Below, piece after piece: positions 46,490 to 58,691 of a stretch of 64,000 nt of DNA. The DNA is taken from positions 43,272,913 to 43,336,912 of the forward strand of contig NC_089753.1 of NCBI RefSeq assembly GCF_040412425.1, written 5' to 3'. The first letter of the stretch is position 1. Every line of letters begins with the position of its first letter. This stretch comes from Macrobrachium rosenbergii. Lineage: Eukaryota > Arthropoda > Malacostraca > Decapoda > Palaemonidae. Both the position numbers and the translations under genes were made by a program. The notes under the pieces were generated by a model. That model was given only the letters and a program-made list of their open reading frames with translations. It had not been told where the DNA came from and did not search any database.

Positions 46490-48176
46490 TGGTCCCTTCT
46501 AATTATCGAGAGAGGATGCAAGATCCCCTTTCTCGACACGCCACATCTGTGCACGTCACCCAGGGATTTGTCGCCCTTCTACCATCAAGACAAGCAACAG
46601 CCCCTTTTCGAGTTATTAGTGCAAATGCTCGAGAAAAAAGCTGTGGAGCTAGTCCTGGAGCTGGACTCCCCAGGATTCTTCTGCCGACTGTTCCTAGTTC
46701 CGAAGCAGTCGGAAGGATGGAGATCAGTCCTAGATGTCAGCGGACTGAACCGCTTCATGGCGAAGGGGAAGTTCACGATGGAGACGTCCTAGTCTGTTCT
46801 AGGAGCATTTAGACCAGAAGATTGGTTGTCTCACTGGACCTTCGGGACACCTTCTTTCACGTCCCCATACATCCCCAGTCGAGGAAGTTCCTGAGGTTTG
46901 TATCGGGGACGAGTGTTCCAATTCAGAGCTCTTTGCTTCGGGATAAGCACAGCCTATAATTTTCACGATCATCATGAAGAATGTGGCGAGATGGTTTCAC
47001 TTAGCGGGCATTGTGAATCTCGCTTTACCTGAACGATTGGCTCTTTCGAGCCTCTTCACAGTCAAAATGTCTGGAGGACCTGAAATCGACTTTGAAGTTG
47101 ACGAAGTCCCTAGGACTTTTAGTAAACGTAGACAAGTCACATGTGATCCCGACGCAGCCCATAGTGTTCTGGGTATTCAGATGGATTCAGTGGCTTTTCA
47201 AGCTTTTCCGTCCCAGGAACGGCAGCAATGCTTTGGAAAAGTCCCATCCTACCTGGGGAAGGAAACATGCCCGGTGAGGGAATGGTTGAGTTTGCTGGGA
47301 CCATTTCCTCGCTGGAGAAGTTGGTTTCCCTGGGAAGACTGCATCTCAGACCCCTCCAGTTTTTTCCTATGGAAAACTAGATAAACTAGGAGGATCTAAA
47401 GGAGTCCCTGAGGATCTCTCCCGTAGTCAAGGATCTCCTGAGGTGGTGGCTCGTCCCCTCAAAGTTGGCAGAAGAGGTTTTCCGACGCGTCCAGGGAGGG
47501 ATGAGGAACAACACTAGGGGGGAAGGAAGTGTCAGGCACCTGGAGAGGGGAACAGGTGTCCTGGCACATCAATCTCAAAGAGTTTAGGGCGATTCTGCTG
47601 GCCCTGCTTTTTCTTCGAGAGCCAAGCATCAGGCCGAGTGATACAGGTAAACTCGGACAACACCACAGCCCTGGCATACCTCAAGAAACGGAGGAACTCG
47701 CTCCCGGTCCCTGTTTGTACTGGCGTAGGATTTCCTGCTTTGGGCGCATGCTCAGGGTATCACGATCCTTACGAGGTTCGTGGCAGGAGTGGAGAATGCC
47801 CACGAGGACCTTCTCAGTCGGCAGTGTCATCTTCCGCCGACCGAGTGGACCCTTCATGAGGTGGTGTGTCAGGAGCTGTGGAGATTATGAGGAAGTCCCT
47901 TGGTGGATCTCTTCACGACATCCAGGACAAGGAGGCTTCCTCTATACTGCTCTCCCGTACTAGATCCAGGAGCAGTAGCGGTAGATGCCTTCGTCTGGGA
48001 TTGGAAGGGATTGGATCTTTACGCCTTTCCTCCCTTCAAGATTCTGGGGGAGGTCATCAGGACGTTCGCAGCGCCGAAAGGGACGCCAATGATGTTGATC
48101 GCCCCCTTTTAGCCAGCGGCAGGGTGGTTCACAGAGGTCATGACCTTCCTGGTGGACTTCCCAAGAGCGCTTCCCC
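46490..48176 (+). pseudogene. DIRS 2 reverse transcriptase/RNase H, decayed
   Basis: LSPFYHQDKQQPLFELLVQM, FFCRLFLVPKQSEGWRSVLD and VSGLNRF form the first RT blocks. LDLRDTFFHVPIHPQSRKFL follows after a frameshift. The polymerase active site reads YLNDWLFRASSQ at about 47,027, with Asn where the family has the first catalytic Asp of YLDD. The thumb region LTKSLGLLVNVDKSH follows. RNase H remains include VNSDNTTALAYLKK. The frame ends at WFTEVMTFLVDFPR where the non-LTR element enters. Stops and shifts are frequent. Confidence 0.8.
48161..48176. repeat. Target-site duplication of the nested element (left copy)
   Basis: CCAAGAGCGCTTCCCC, repeated exactly at 54,700-54,715. Confidence 0.9.
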
Positions 48177-48886
48177 CCCTAGATTCTGACCCCTTGTCGT
48201 GGGTAGGGGGCTTAGGGACCAGCAGAAGGGTCTTGACACCTGATTGGGATTCCTCTCCACTAGTCTTGAGACTCTGCTGCCGATCCAACTAAATTCGTCA
48301 GAACTATCTCTTCTTTCTAGAAATTTTCATTCTTACTACATCCTTCTCCTCCATGTCACATTTTTATTAACATTTTGGATTAATTATGTGGAATTTTCCA
48401 CTTTTGCAAAAATTTCGCTGCTTAGGTGAGTCTGAGAAGGGACCGTGTTTTGGGAGGGTTGGCATCTGAAGCTAATTGTGGGAGTTGTGGTGGTTAAGTC
48501 ACCACCTGACATGGTTTGGACCCAAGAGGTAGTGATGGGACCCTCCCATTGCTATCTTGAGGGCGGAACCATCTCCAGGCATCAGCCCATCGGAATCCAG
48601 GGGGGGCTGGTGTTTGGGATGGGACTCCTGGCTTTTGTCCGAAGCCCACCAACATGCTTTTGGTGTGGGAGTCGGTCCCCATTGGTGGGGCAGAGCTCTC
48701 AGCAGGCGGATAGGCTTATACCTGGGCCACTGAAAGCGTGTTGGTGCTATCCCCGTCAGGGTAGGGTATGGGGTGGACCATTGGGAGTCAACTCTCACTT
48801 GTGCCATTGGCGGAGAATCCCAATACCTGACTGATCCACGGTGCCTTCTTGATATAACCAAGCAGTATATAAAATGCTCTCTCAAA

Positions 48887-50779
48887 ATGGATTTGGCCTC
48901 ATGTATTCCCTCCCCTGGATCTGGCGACTTACTGGCACGGGAAACGACTTCTGGCGTAGACATGGACACGAGCTCGACCATTGGACTAACCCAGACTCCG
49001 AGACACCAGGGAGGTATCAAAACTGGTGGAATTGACTTAGATAGAGTGCTCTATTGCACTAACATTAGCCTATCATTGGACTATGAATGCTTGTTCAGTG
49101 TAGCCAAGCAATTTGGAAAAGTAGAAAGAATAAAATTGACTCTAGAAAAAGACAAGCGGACTTTTTCTGCTTATATTAAATTCTCTTCTTCCCAGGAAGC
49201 ATATGAGGCTCAGAAGAAATTACATGGCCATGTCCTCAACGATGCAGTACTCAGCACGAAGGTGTTTTCAGTGAGAAATGTGAATGACGATCTATTTGAT
49301 TTTGTACCAAAGGATGAAGAACATGAATCGTCTCCATGCAGCAGAACACTCCCCAATTTGGCATGTTGCTAGCTTTAAGGAGGAAGGGATAATCTCATAA
49401 AAGGTGCTGAATGCATTGAGAACAAAGTGGGTACTATCCCCATCGGAAATTTGAAAAGGTATGGGAAGAACTTATTAATAAAAGCAGGAAACGAGACGCA
49501 AGCAGTATTATTAACCAAATTCAAACCACCTGAAGATGGGAATATTGAAATATATTCGTCCCATAAATTCTTTAACACTTTAAGAGGGGTGGTATACTCT
49601 AGAGATCTTCATGCCTTTAATGAGGAGGAAATTCTCAAACGATGCCCCCTTGCATATACCAAGTTAAAAAACTGGGAGGCGATGCAGCCATCCTACTAAC
49701 CTTCTCCTCCTAGTTATTTACCTGACACCCTCATCGTCGGCCATGAAAGGATGCAGGTAAAAAATACAAACGAAAGCCAAAACAATGCCGTAAATGTTAC
49801 GAATACGGCCATATTCAAATCTCGTGTATTAATAAAAAAAGATGTTCTGTATGCTCTGTAGAGCACGACAACCCTGAGTGTGAAGCAGCCCGGTACTGTT
49901 TTCAGTGCGAAGGCGACCACACTCCAAATTCTAGGACCTGCCCCAGGCACAGGTTCGAAGAAGAAGTGCTGGCAGTGGCAGACAACGAACACATCAGCCT
50001 TAGTGCAGCAAAGCGGGTGGTAATGGCAGCGAATAGAAGTGCCAACTCCACTTATGCTTCTGTCATAAGGTTGATGAAGAATCCCTAATAAAGCAAAGCC
50101 TCCAATAACATCTACTAGTAGGCTCTGGAAACCTGCTTCTACATCGGCCGAAAACAATAATCAGAACCCTGAATCACGAAGTACTTTGAAGCCTAGTACC
50201 AAACACTGCACTTCAAAAGCATGGACAATCTACACCACAACGTGGAAACAAAAGTAAAGGCAGGAGATTCAGCACCCAAACAAAGCTTGCAAACATATGC
50301 GAACATTCCCACCAAGAAAGAATCGAAGGAACAGCCCCAAATAAGGAGAGCAAACTCTAACCCTTCGGTCGTTACTACCACTAACAACAGGGATAAGGTA
50401 GCAGCTGCTTCCACAAGAAAGCGCACAAGGAACACATCCCCCAGTGATGAGGGTTTTATAATAAAAACATCAAATGGGTTCAGTGCGCTGGAAGAGATCT
50501 CCCACCCAGAAAGGTGAGTCCAAATGTGTATAAAGCCCAAAGCCAGGTGAGTGCTTACCAGTCATGCCGTCCTAAGACTCAAAGCAACAGCAACAACAAT
50601 ATTCAGAAGACCAGTGAACACCCTGACCATCAAAGGCATAACACAAAATCTGATGGTAAGCCAAAACCCTGACCTTTAACAAGGACGAAAAGGGATTAAA
50701 AAAACCACCTCTGATAAAGGAGAACTTTCCTCTCCAACCTAGGATCGGCACTTCCTCCAGTGAGTGGGAAGTAGTACTT
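48887..50779 (+). pseudogene. Non-LTR ORF1 (RRM-like and zinc-knuckle protein), frameshifted
   Basis: From ATG 48,887: a Ser/Thr/Gly leader, then an RNA-recognition-like segment (VLYCTNISLSLDYECLFSVA, RTFSAYIKFSSSQEAYEAQK). A shift near 49,375 leads to a second domain (KVGTIPIGNLKRYGKNLLIK, FFNTLRGVVYSRDL). Another near 49,700 leads to the zinc knuckles (RKCYEYGHI..C, CSVCSVEHDNPEC, CFQCEGDHTPNSRTCP). A Lys/Ser-rich C-terminal part (RKRTRNTSPSDEGFIIKTSN) ends near TAA 50,779. ORF1 proteins of this kind coat the element RNA. About three frame breaks make it inactive as read. Confidence 0.78.
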
Positions 50780-50784
50780 TAACT

Positions 50785-53700
50785 TTTTTACATTCACTTA
50801 CGACATCCTCCAGTGGAACTGCAAAGGTCTCAGAGCCCGTTCTGAAGATCTTAAAGTTTTAATGAATGAATTCAGCCCAGGGATCGTATGCCTGCAAGAA
50901 ACAATGATAGGAAACTCTCCTTACAACCCTGGACTTGATTATGCCATGTTTAATTCTACTCCCCAGTTGGTGATCGTGCTCATGGAGGTGCTGCAATTAT
51001 TATCAATAAGTCTTTGCAGCACTCCACAATACAACTAAATACAACTCTCCAAGCGGTCGCAGTGTCTGCCATCTTAGACAAGAGGATCACGGTCTGCTCA
51101 CTATACCTCCCACCAGACCTTTCTTTTAACATTGGAGATATTCAGTCCTTGATTAACCAACTTCCGCTCCTTTTCTCGTATTAGGAGATTTTAATGCCCA
51201 CAACCCCCTTTGGGGAAGTCAGTGTTTAGACGGCAAAGGGAAAATAATTGAGGACCTTATTGATAGGAATGATGTTGCACTATATAATAATGGGTCAATG
51301 ACCTTCCACAATATTCATCATAATCATCTTTCTGCACTGGACCTTAGTATTTCTTCAACAAATATCCACCTTGACTTTAACTGGTCTGTTAATGAAGATT
51401 TGAATGGCAGTGATCATTACCCGATCCATCTGAAATATGCTGTAAATGCCCCATCTGAAACATTACCTAAGTGGAAGGTAGAGGATGCTGACTGGGACAA
51501 GTTCAGTCAAGGAGTCAATCTAGATAAGGAATTTGAGTCATTTCATTCTCACCTGGATGCCTATGACTACTTCATTGAATCCACTCTGAAGAGTGCTGAG
51601 GGCTCGATCTCTAAGACAAAAGGTAAACCTCGCAGACCTGCAGTTCCCTGGTGGAATAAGACATGTGGTACTCTGAGGAAAGTCACTAGGAAGTGCTACC
51701 GACGATACAAAACTAGTGGCTCCCCTCAGTCTAAATTAATCTATAATCGTGCGTTAGCCAAGCAGCGGCGTTTTTATAAGAAAGCCAAAAGAGAGAGTTG
51801 GCTTTATTATATCAATGGAATCAATTCCAAAACTCCATTGAGAGTGGTGTGGCGCAAAATTAGGAAACTGAGTGGAAAATTTGTTGCGTCACCATTACCC
51901 TCATTAAAAGTCAATAACACTCTGATCACAGAGCCCACTGAAGTTGCCAGTGAGCTGGGAAAACACTTTTCTCAAGTTTCCAGCCCTGATAATTATTCTC
52001 TAGAATTTCAGAGAATTCGGAAGGCTGAAATGACTCTGAAATTTGATTCGGGAAAATCTGAACCATACAACCACAAATTTTCCTTAAGAGAATTTCGGGA
52101 AGCACTCTCTTCAACTGAATCAACAGCTCCCGGGGGTGATTCAATTTTATATGAAATGCTTAAACACCTCCCAGATGATGCCAAAAAGTATCTACTCAAG
52201 ATTATAAACAAAATATGGGAAACTGAATTTTACCCAAGGACTGGAAAATATCCATAATTGTCCCCATAAAAAAGCCTAATAAAGACGCTTCCCAAGCCAC
52301 CAGCTATAGACCAATAGCTCTTACCAGCTGTGTTTGTAAGCTGATGGAGAAAATGATAAACACCAGATTAGTTTGGCACCTGGAAACTAAAGGACTAATA
52401 ACTCCATTTCAATTTGGTTTCAGGAAAAATCGTTCCACCCTTGATCCTTTGCTGAGGCTGACCAATCAAATCCAGCAAGGATTTGCCAAACGATGTCAGA
52501 CTATCGGGGTATTTTTCGACCTAGAGAAAGCATATGACACTACTTGGAGAATTGGCATCTTAAAACAATTGCACAAAATGGGCATATGTGGAAGAATGAT
52601 TAAATTCATATATTCCTTTTTAACAGAGAGATTTTTAAGGTTAGAGTGGGCAAACACACTCTCCCAACCTTTTGTGCAGGAGGAGGGTGTTCCACAAGGA
52701 AGTGTGTTAAGTGTGACACTTTTTCAGTTGCAATAAACAGTATTGTGCAACAAATATCATCACCTGTTAAATGCTCGCTTTTTTTTGTTGATGACCTTGC
52801 AATATACTGCACAGGATATGATGCCTCGTCAGTATGTAAACATTTGCAAAGGTCTGTTAATGCTATTACAAAGTGGGCTGATGAGAATGGTTTTAAATTC
52901 TCTTCCTCGAAAACAGTTTCTGTAAGATTTACTAGGTGCCAGCGTGTGGAAGAGGTTCCCACCCTTAGTTTAAAAGGATCTATCATTCCTTATGAAAAGG
53001 AAGTAAAATTTTTGGGAATGACCATTGACCAGAAATTGACATGGGCCAGCCACATAAATGCCTTAAAGACTAATGTTAAACAATCTCTCAATATTTTAAA
53101 GGTTGTCTCTGGATTTAGTTGGGAGCTGATAAAAATCCCTGCTGAGACTGTATGACTCGTTGTGTCGATCCAAGCTAGACTATGGCTGTCAGATTTATTC
53201 CTCAGCTTGTAAAACCAAGCTGAAGGAACTGGACGTTGTACACAATATGGGGCTGAGAATATGCTCAGGAGCTTTTAGAACTTCGCCTGTTGAAAGCATA
53301 TATGTTGATACAGACCAACTTCCCCTTGATCTAAGGAGGCAAGAACTAGGATTAAGATACATGGCTAGAATTAAAAGTGCTCCCAAAAATCCCCCTCCTT
53401 CCAAGTGCTGGGGAAGCAGACTCACGGGTCTTTTCTGGTACAAGAGCCTCTAGACCATTCCAAATTAGACTAAATGAAGATGTTAGGGATAGTCATCTTA
53501 AATCCCAGAAAGTCATGGAAGTGAAACATCCTGTGTATCCTCCATGGCTTATCCCAGCAGCATCCGTGTGCAAAAAAAGCATATAACAAAAAGACTGTCC
53601 TGAGGAAGAGATTAGGGAAAGTTCTTGGAGCACGATACTGCCCATACTAATGTGACAAAAATCTATACTGATGGATCAAAGTCGGATAGTGGTGTTGGCT

Positions 53701-54465
53701 GTGCAGTTATCCTTGGTGATACAGCATATACAGCTAAACTACCTGACTTTGCATCCATATTCACAGCAGAACTAACAGCCATAGTCTCTGCCCTGGATAT
53801 AGTTTTTTGAAAGTAGCGACACTAATTTCGTCATCTACTCGGACTCCAAAAGCACTTTAGAAGCAATAAAAAAAAATTCAATAGCTTCCATCCATTAGTT
53901 CAAAAAGTTCAGGAATCGCTCTTCCATTTGTATTATCTGGGTAAATCTGTCTCTTTCTGTTGGGTCCCTTCTCATGTGGGGATTTGTGGAAATGAGATGG
54001 CAGATAGGGAAGCGAAAGGTGCTAGTGTCTATTCAGAAACAGCCTTTAGTAAAGTGCCTCATACAGACCTAAAAGGTCCTTTTAGATCTTATATTTTAAA
54101 CAAATGGCAAGAAAGATGGACTTCTTCTCTTGCCAATAATAGAAAGTATAGAAAAATCAGAAATAGTATATTGCCGTGGCTTTCGTCTTTCCAGTCGGAT
54201 AGACGAACAGAAATAGTTTTAAGCAGAATGAGGATTGGGCACACTTATTTGACCCATCAGTTTATTTTAGAAGGGGCAGCCTCTCAGAGTGTGTTTGTGG
54301 TGGTGAGATGCTAACAGTGGAGCACATTCTGGTTGCTTGCCCCAGATATTTTAACCAAAAGAGATATTTTAGAGGTAAATCCCTCTGTGATATTTTGGGA
54401 GATGAAGCAGATATTTCTGCTCTCATCCCCTTTTTAAAGTCTATAAACATTTTTAATAAAATTTA
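50785..54465 (+). pseudogene. Non-LTR ORF2 (endonuclease-RT-RNase H), frameshifted
   Basis: Endonuclease: DILQWNCKGLRARSEDLKVL, IVCLQET, then GDFNAHNPLWGS and SDHYPIH, the catalytic blocks of AP-type endonucleases. RT: SYRPIALTSCVCKLMEKMI, GFRKNRSTLD, VFFDLEKAYDT, EEGVPQGSVLS and the active site CSLFFVDDLAIY. RNase H: IYTDGSKSDSG, TAELTAI, IYSDSKSTLEAI and WVPSHVGICGNEMADREAKG, with all acidic residues. The end has a Cys/His motif (CVCGGEMLTVEHILVACP). Frame breaks occur near 50,970, 51,178, 52,245, 52,720, 53,150, 53,450-53,600, 53,810 and 54,290. Terminal stop at 54,463. Confidence 0.85.
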
Positions 54466-54699
54466 ATTATATTTTATTAATCACATCATAGATATATATA
54501 TATATTTATTTATTAAGCATTTTCTTCATTAATTCATTCATTTATCATATTGTAATTTATCTATGAACCATCTTCATCATACACTCATTAACTCATTTTT
54601 CATAATATAATTTATTTAGTTTCCATTACGGTGCTGAATGGCTTCTTTGGCCCCAGTGCCTGGGCTTTTGCCCTAAAACTCATACATCCATCCATCCAT

Positions 54700-54715
54700 C
54701 CAAGAGCGCTTCCCC
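54700..54715. repeat. Target-site duplication of the nested element (right copy)
   Basis: CCAAGAGCGCTTCCCC, after which the DIRS frame resumes. Confidence 0.9.
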
Positions 54716-55848
54716 TTAGAACCGATCTGCTCAGACAGCCCCACTTCGAAAGGTACCACAAAACCTCCCGCTCTGAGTCTGACTGCATTCAGACTATCAC
54801 GAAATTGGCGAGAGCGAGGGTTTTTCATGAGCAGTGGCAGGGCTATCGCGGCGCCAGGAGACCCTCCTCCAATTTGGTGTACCAATCTTAGTGGGCCAAT
54901 TTCAGGAAAGGGTGCAGAAGCAAGGGGATTTTCCTCAACCTCGATCTCTGTGCCGCAGATAGCAGACTTCCTTCTTCATCTTGGGGAGAAGGAAAAGCTG
55001 GCAGTCTCGACAATTAAAGGACATTGAAATGTGCTCTCGGCAGTCTTCAGACATAGAGTTGTAGACTTAACCGACAATAAGGATCTTCACGATCTCTTGA
55101 GGTCCTTTGAGACTTCTAAGGTACCTCATCCGTGGATGCCTTCCTAGAACCTGGATATCATCCTAGAATTTTTGAAGTCGGTTACATTCGAGCCTCTTCA
55201 TTCGGCATCGCCCAGGAATGTGACAAGGAAGGCTTTTTTCCTAACTGCTCTGGCGACAACGAAGAGAGTTAGTGAAGTTCAAGCCATCAACAAGCACATA
55301 GACTTTAGAGGGCATAAGGCCTTATGCTCCCTTAGCCCTATGTTTCTCGCCAAGAACGAGAACCCTTCTACCCCTTGGCCCAAGAGTTTTGAGATCAAGG
55401 ATATAGCAGAAATTCTTGGGCAAGAATAAGAGAGGGTCCTGTGCCCTGTCAGGGCTCTCAATTTCTTCTTAGATAGGACGAAAGGAGGCCGAGGCCCGTC
55501 GGACAATTTGTGGTGTTCTGTCAAAGGCCGGACTTTCCGATGTCCAAGAATGCTCTGACATTCTTTTTAAGAAGTGCGTTCAGGGAGGCTCATTCTACCT
55601 GCCAAGACAGCGACATGAGACTCCTGAAAGTCAAGGCTCACTTAGTGAGAGCTATCGCGACCTCGGTGGCTTTCCAGAAGAACATGTCCCTTAGCGATCT
55701 TCTGGGTACCACCTTCTGGCGAAGCGATTCGGTGTTCGCTTCACATTTCTTGCGGGACGTGAAGACGACATACGAAAACTGCTACTCGCTAGGACCGTAC
55801 GTTTCCGCATGCTTGGGGGCAGAGAGCAATACTCTTCCTATCCTTTAG
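54716..55848 (+). pseudogene. DIRS 2 tyrosine recombinase, decayed
   Basis: Starts LRTDLLRQPHFERY, continuing the frame broken by the insertion. DIRS use this enzyme instead of integrase to insert a circular DNA copy. First Arg box: TRKAFFLTALATTKRVSEVQ. HxxR box: KAHLVRAIATSVAF. Trp/Tyr box: FWRSDSVFASHFLRDV, in which the position of the nucleophilic Tyr is Phe (compare FHYLKQV at 37,765). Stops near 55,027 and 55,428 and several shifts confirm inactivity. It ends at TAG 55,846. Confidence 0.83.
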
Positions 55849-56239
55849 AGGTTAGGAAGTATTTTTTAATCTTGATTTTGTGTTTTTATGGTTGTTGGGT
55901 TAGCCACCGGAGGTGGACGCCCCAGTCTTTAGCTTATACTAAGTTTTATTACTTAGATAGGCTCGGTCAGGTGGTTGGTCGTTGCTCCTTTTGCCCTCAC
56001 AGTATGGTCTTATGATCTAGTCCCATTGTGGTCACGCCCCCGTGGACAGATCATCTAGAACTCACCAGCTATATAGGTCACTACCTTGCTGGAGACTCTA
56101 GTAAAGCAGAAGCAGGCTTGGGTGACAGTATCACGAAGTCAGCTATGCTAACAGGAAGGAACCAAGGCGTCAATCGCCTACATATATTTGTTTCCTAAAT
56201 CCTATTCTGTCTCTTTCCCACCTCCAATGGTGGATTCAG

Positions 56240-56332
56240 TTTATATATATCTGACAGGTAAGTCTCATGAACAAAATGATATTTTAATAATAAAATAAAG
56301 TTTGTTCATACTTACCTGGCAGATATATATAA
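56240..56332. repeat. DIRS 2 internal complementary region
   Basis: CTGACAGGTAAGTCTCATGA is the complement of the left end at 43,813-43,833. It is joined directly to TTTGTTCATACTTACCTGGC, the complement of the right end at 56,520-56,545. This back-to-back arrangement is the defining DIRS circularisation template. Confidence 0.85.
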
Positions 56333-56573
56333 TCATAGTGCCCACCCTCCTCCCCTCAGGAGACAGTGGCACTAGAAAATCTGAATAGAAAAACGGGAAT
56401 GGTTCCTGATACCCGCCTCCCAGCGGCAGGAATGGGTACTAACCACCTGGCCCCACTGCGTGTGCCGTGAGTTTTTTGAAATTCTGTCGGACTTCAGAGA
56501 ATACAGCTATATATATATCTGCCAGGTAAGTATGAACAAACTTTATTTTATTATTAAAATATCATTTTTATCA
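56333..56573. repeat. DIRS 2 right inverted terminal repeat
   Basis: From AATCATAGTGCCCACCCTCC through ATCTGCCAGGTAAGTATGAA to about AAAATATCATTTTT. It pairs with 43,812-43,986. Confidence 0.82.
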
Positions 56574-56588
56574 GATTTTACAGATTTA

Positions 56589-58137
56589 CAGTCATACCCC
56601 AAACTTACGCAAGGTTAGGTTCAGAACCCCTCACGCGAGGCGAAATTTCGTGTAAGTTTGGCTTGGTCTCTGAAAATGCTAGTAAATGCTTATTTCTAAA
56701 GTTTAAATACTAAATATGACCCTAATCATGCTCCCAAATTATTAAGCTTTTAAATGAAATTAAAGTTACTGTAATTTCACTTAAAAGTTAGCTTAATACA
56801 TTACCCTTAAAAAAAGAAATAAATAGTTGACATAAAAATAAAGTTGGAAGAGAATTTGTCTCATCCCTTCTGACCAATCTATTTTTGGAAGTCTTGTCAA
56901 CCTCTTTTTAGTAACTTCTTTATTCTACCTCTTTCTCTTTGTTCTGAGATCCTTTTTCATGAACAAACAGTGTTTTTCATTTGGACTAATACAACTCTTA
57001 GTTATTGTGTCTCCATGTTTTAGAACTTGTTTCCCACACTAGCGCATTTACACCTCATAGGCGGTGCCACACTAGAGCATTTACACTTCTTAGGTGGTAC
57101 AGGAAAAATTAGATCAATTTAAAACTGTCTGCTGTACAGACAAAGACAGAGAAATAACAACTATGAGAGAGAGAGAGAGAAGTTGTCCTTACTTAAGCGA
57201 GTGAAATTATCAGCTATTACAGACACAGAGAGAGAGATATTTTGTCCTTGAAATATCAAAGTATTATGAATTATTACAGAGAGAGAGAATAACATGAGAG
57301 AGAGAGAAAGTTATTCTTACGTTAGAAATCAAAGGATGGAAATTCAGTATTAAATTAACTTTTAAATTAGATTAAGGTTACTGTAATTTCATGTAAAAGT
57401 TAACTTAATACATTACCCTTAAAAAAAAAAAAAATAAATGGTTGACATAAAAATATGAGTGAAGATTAGTATACAATTTCTCAAAATTTAAAATTATCTA
57501 TACTGTACAGTTAAAGACATACAGAGAAACAGTAATACGTAGGATGCGCTAACTGTGAAAGAGAGTGAGAGAGAGAGAGATAAGTTGTCCTTACTTAAGA
57601 GGAGAAATTTTTTATGAATTATTACAGAGAGAGAGAGAGAGAAACCTTTGACCCGCTAATATACAACACACCCCCTTCTTGTCATATTAAATCAACATGT
57701 CCGACAGCTTTGCCTTCAAGCTTCTTACACAAGGTTAGGGAAAGATATTTGTTTAAAATACGCATCGCACACAAATTTTGTAATTACAGTTATATTATTA
57801 TTATTTGAAAATTAGTACAGGTGCTTATTATTAGGTAAAAAATTTATCTATCATACAAAACAAACTTATACATTTGCCATAAAAATGTTTTCATCTCAGT
57901 TAAAGAGTGAGAGAAATTATTACTTTTATTATTTAATGTTTAATTTACACATGAAAGCTTGAAAACTTATAAATTACATAAAAAATTAAACTTGAACACA
58001 TTTGCAGGGTTTCTCAGTATTTGCTAATGTTTGCGTGTCTGAAAAACTCGTGTATGACAGTTAGTTAGGTTCCAATGAAAAGTTTGCTTGTCTGTGAATT
58101 CGCGCAACTCGATTTGCGCAAGTTTGGGGTATTATTG
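56589..58137. mobile_element. 1.55-kb non-autonomous TIR element
   Basis: Flanking TA dinucleotides (56,587-56,588 and 58,138-58,139) enclose termini CAGTCATACCCCAAACTTACG and the reverse complement of CAATAATACCCCAAACTTGC. Over the first about 26 bp the ends differ at only a few positions. The interior is AT-rich, with many short GAGAGAGA tracts (57,170, 57,225, 57,285, 57,565, 57,627) and a duplicated motif TTAACTTAATACATTACCCTTAAAAAAA (56,790 and 57,396). No transposase. TA targets suggest mobilisation by a Tc1/mariner-superfamily enzyme. Confidence 0.75.
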
Positions 58138-58334
58138 TATTTATTTCATTGATTTTCAGTTATATGGCTGGATTTCATTGAAGTAGCCTTGAGTAGCCTT
58201 CAAGCTTTAATAGCTTTCAGGGTCATTTTTTCCAGTTCTTTGGTTATTATTGTCTCTTTTCAAGTTCACCCATTTTCACTGTTGTAGCAAAGGTTGCTAA
58301 CCAGATTAATTAATCTTCTTGTAAATCTCATATA

Positions 58335-58691
58335 CAGGCAGTCCCCGGTTCACGACGGGGGTTCCGTTTTTCCGCCGCATCGTAACCAAAGATCGTCGTA
58401 AACCGAAAAATCATAAAAAAATCCTAAGAAAACCTTACTTTTAATGCTTTGGGTGTATTGAAAACAATGTAAACTGCATTTTTATTGAGTTTTTCATCAA
58501 AAAAAAAAATCCAAAGTTTGATTATTTTGCCATTTTGGAGCCATATTTCTTTTGTCGGATCAGCGTACGACGTGTCGTAACCCCGGAACATGCACCGTAA
58601 ACCGGGAAATAATTTCTGATGAATATATTTGAAAAGCGTCGTAACCTGAGAACGTCGTAAGCCTGACCCGTTGTAAACCGGGAACTGCCTG
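58335..58691. mobile_element. Short TIR element (MITE), copy 2
   Basis: TA-flanked; the left end CAGGCAGTCCCCGGTTCACG pairs with the right end ACCGGGAACTGCCTG. The interior repeats CGTCGTAA/TCGTAACC words in both orientations. Same family as 738-967. No coding capacity. Confidence 0.8.

Larger units (their letters stand above)
48177..54699 (+). mobile_element. I-type non-LTR retrotransposon nested in DIRS 2
   Basis: About 6.5 kb: a 5' leader of about 700 bp, ORF1 with RRM-like and CCHC regions, then ORF2 with APE endonuclease, RT, RNase H and a C-terminal Cys/His motif. The 3' end carries a short (CATC)n tail. The presence of RNase H after RT and CCHC fingers in ORF1 places it in the I superfamily (I, Nimb and relatives). 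The tail segment CCCAGTGCCTGGGCTTTTGC resembles CCCAATGCTTGGCCTTTGGC at 63,634. The 16-bp target duplication and presence of both ends suggest a full-length insertion. Confidence 0.9.
43812..56573 (+). mobile_element. DIRS-like retrotransposon 2, interrupted by a non-LTR element
   Basis: Left inverted terminal repeat 43,812-43,986; gag about 44,150-46,440; RT/RNase H about 46,490-48,176; a 6.5-kb I-type insertion; tyrosine recombinase 54,716-55,848; internal complementary region 56,240-56,332; right terminal repeat 56,333-56,573. Without the insertion it is about 6.2 kb, normal for DIRS. The left repeat is the reverse complement of the right one over about 170 bp, with CACGGCACACGCAGTGGGGCC as landmark. 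It is decayed: many stops, YLND at the RT active site and Phe at the recombinase nucleophile position. Confidence 0.88.

Noticed and set aside
43812..56573. Two separate degenerate retroelements instead of one interrupted DIRS
   Set aside because: The exact 16-bp duplication, the continuing recombinase frame and matching terminal repeats at both outer ends support a single interrupted element.
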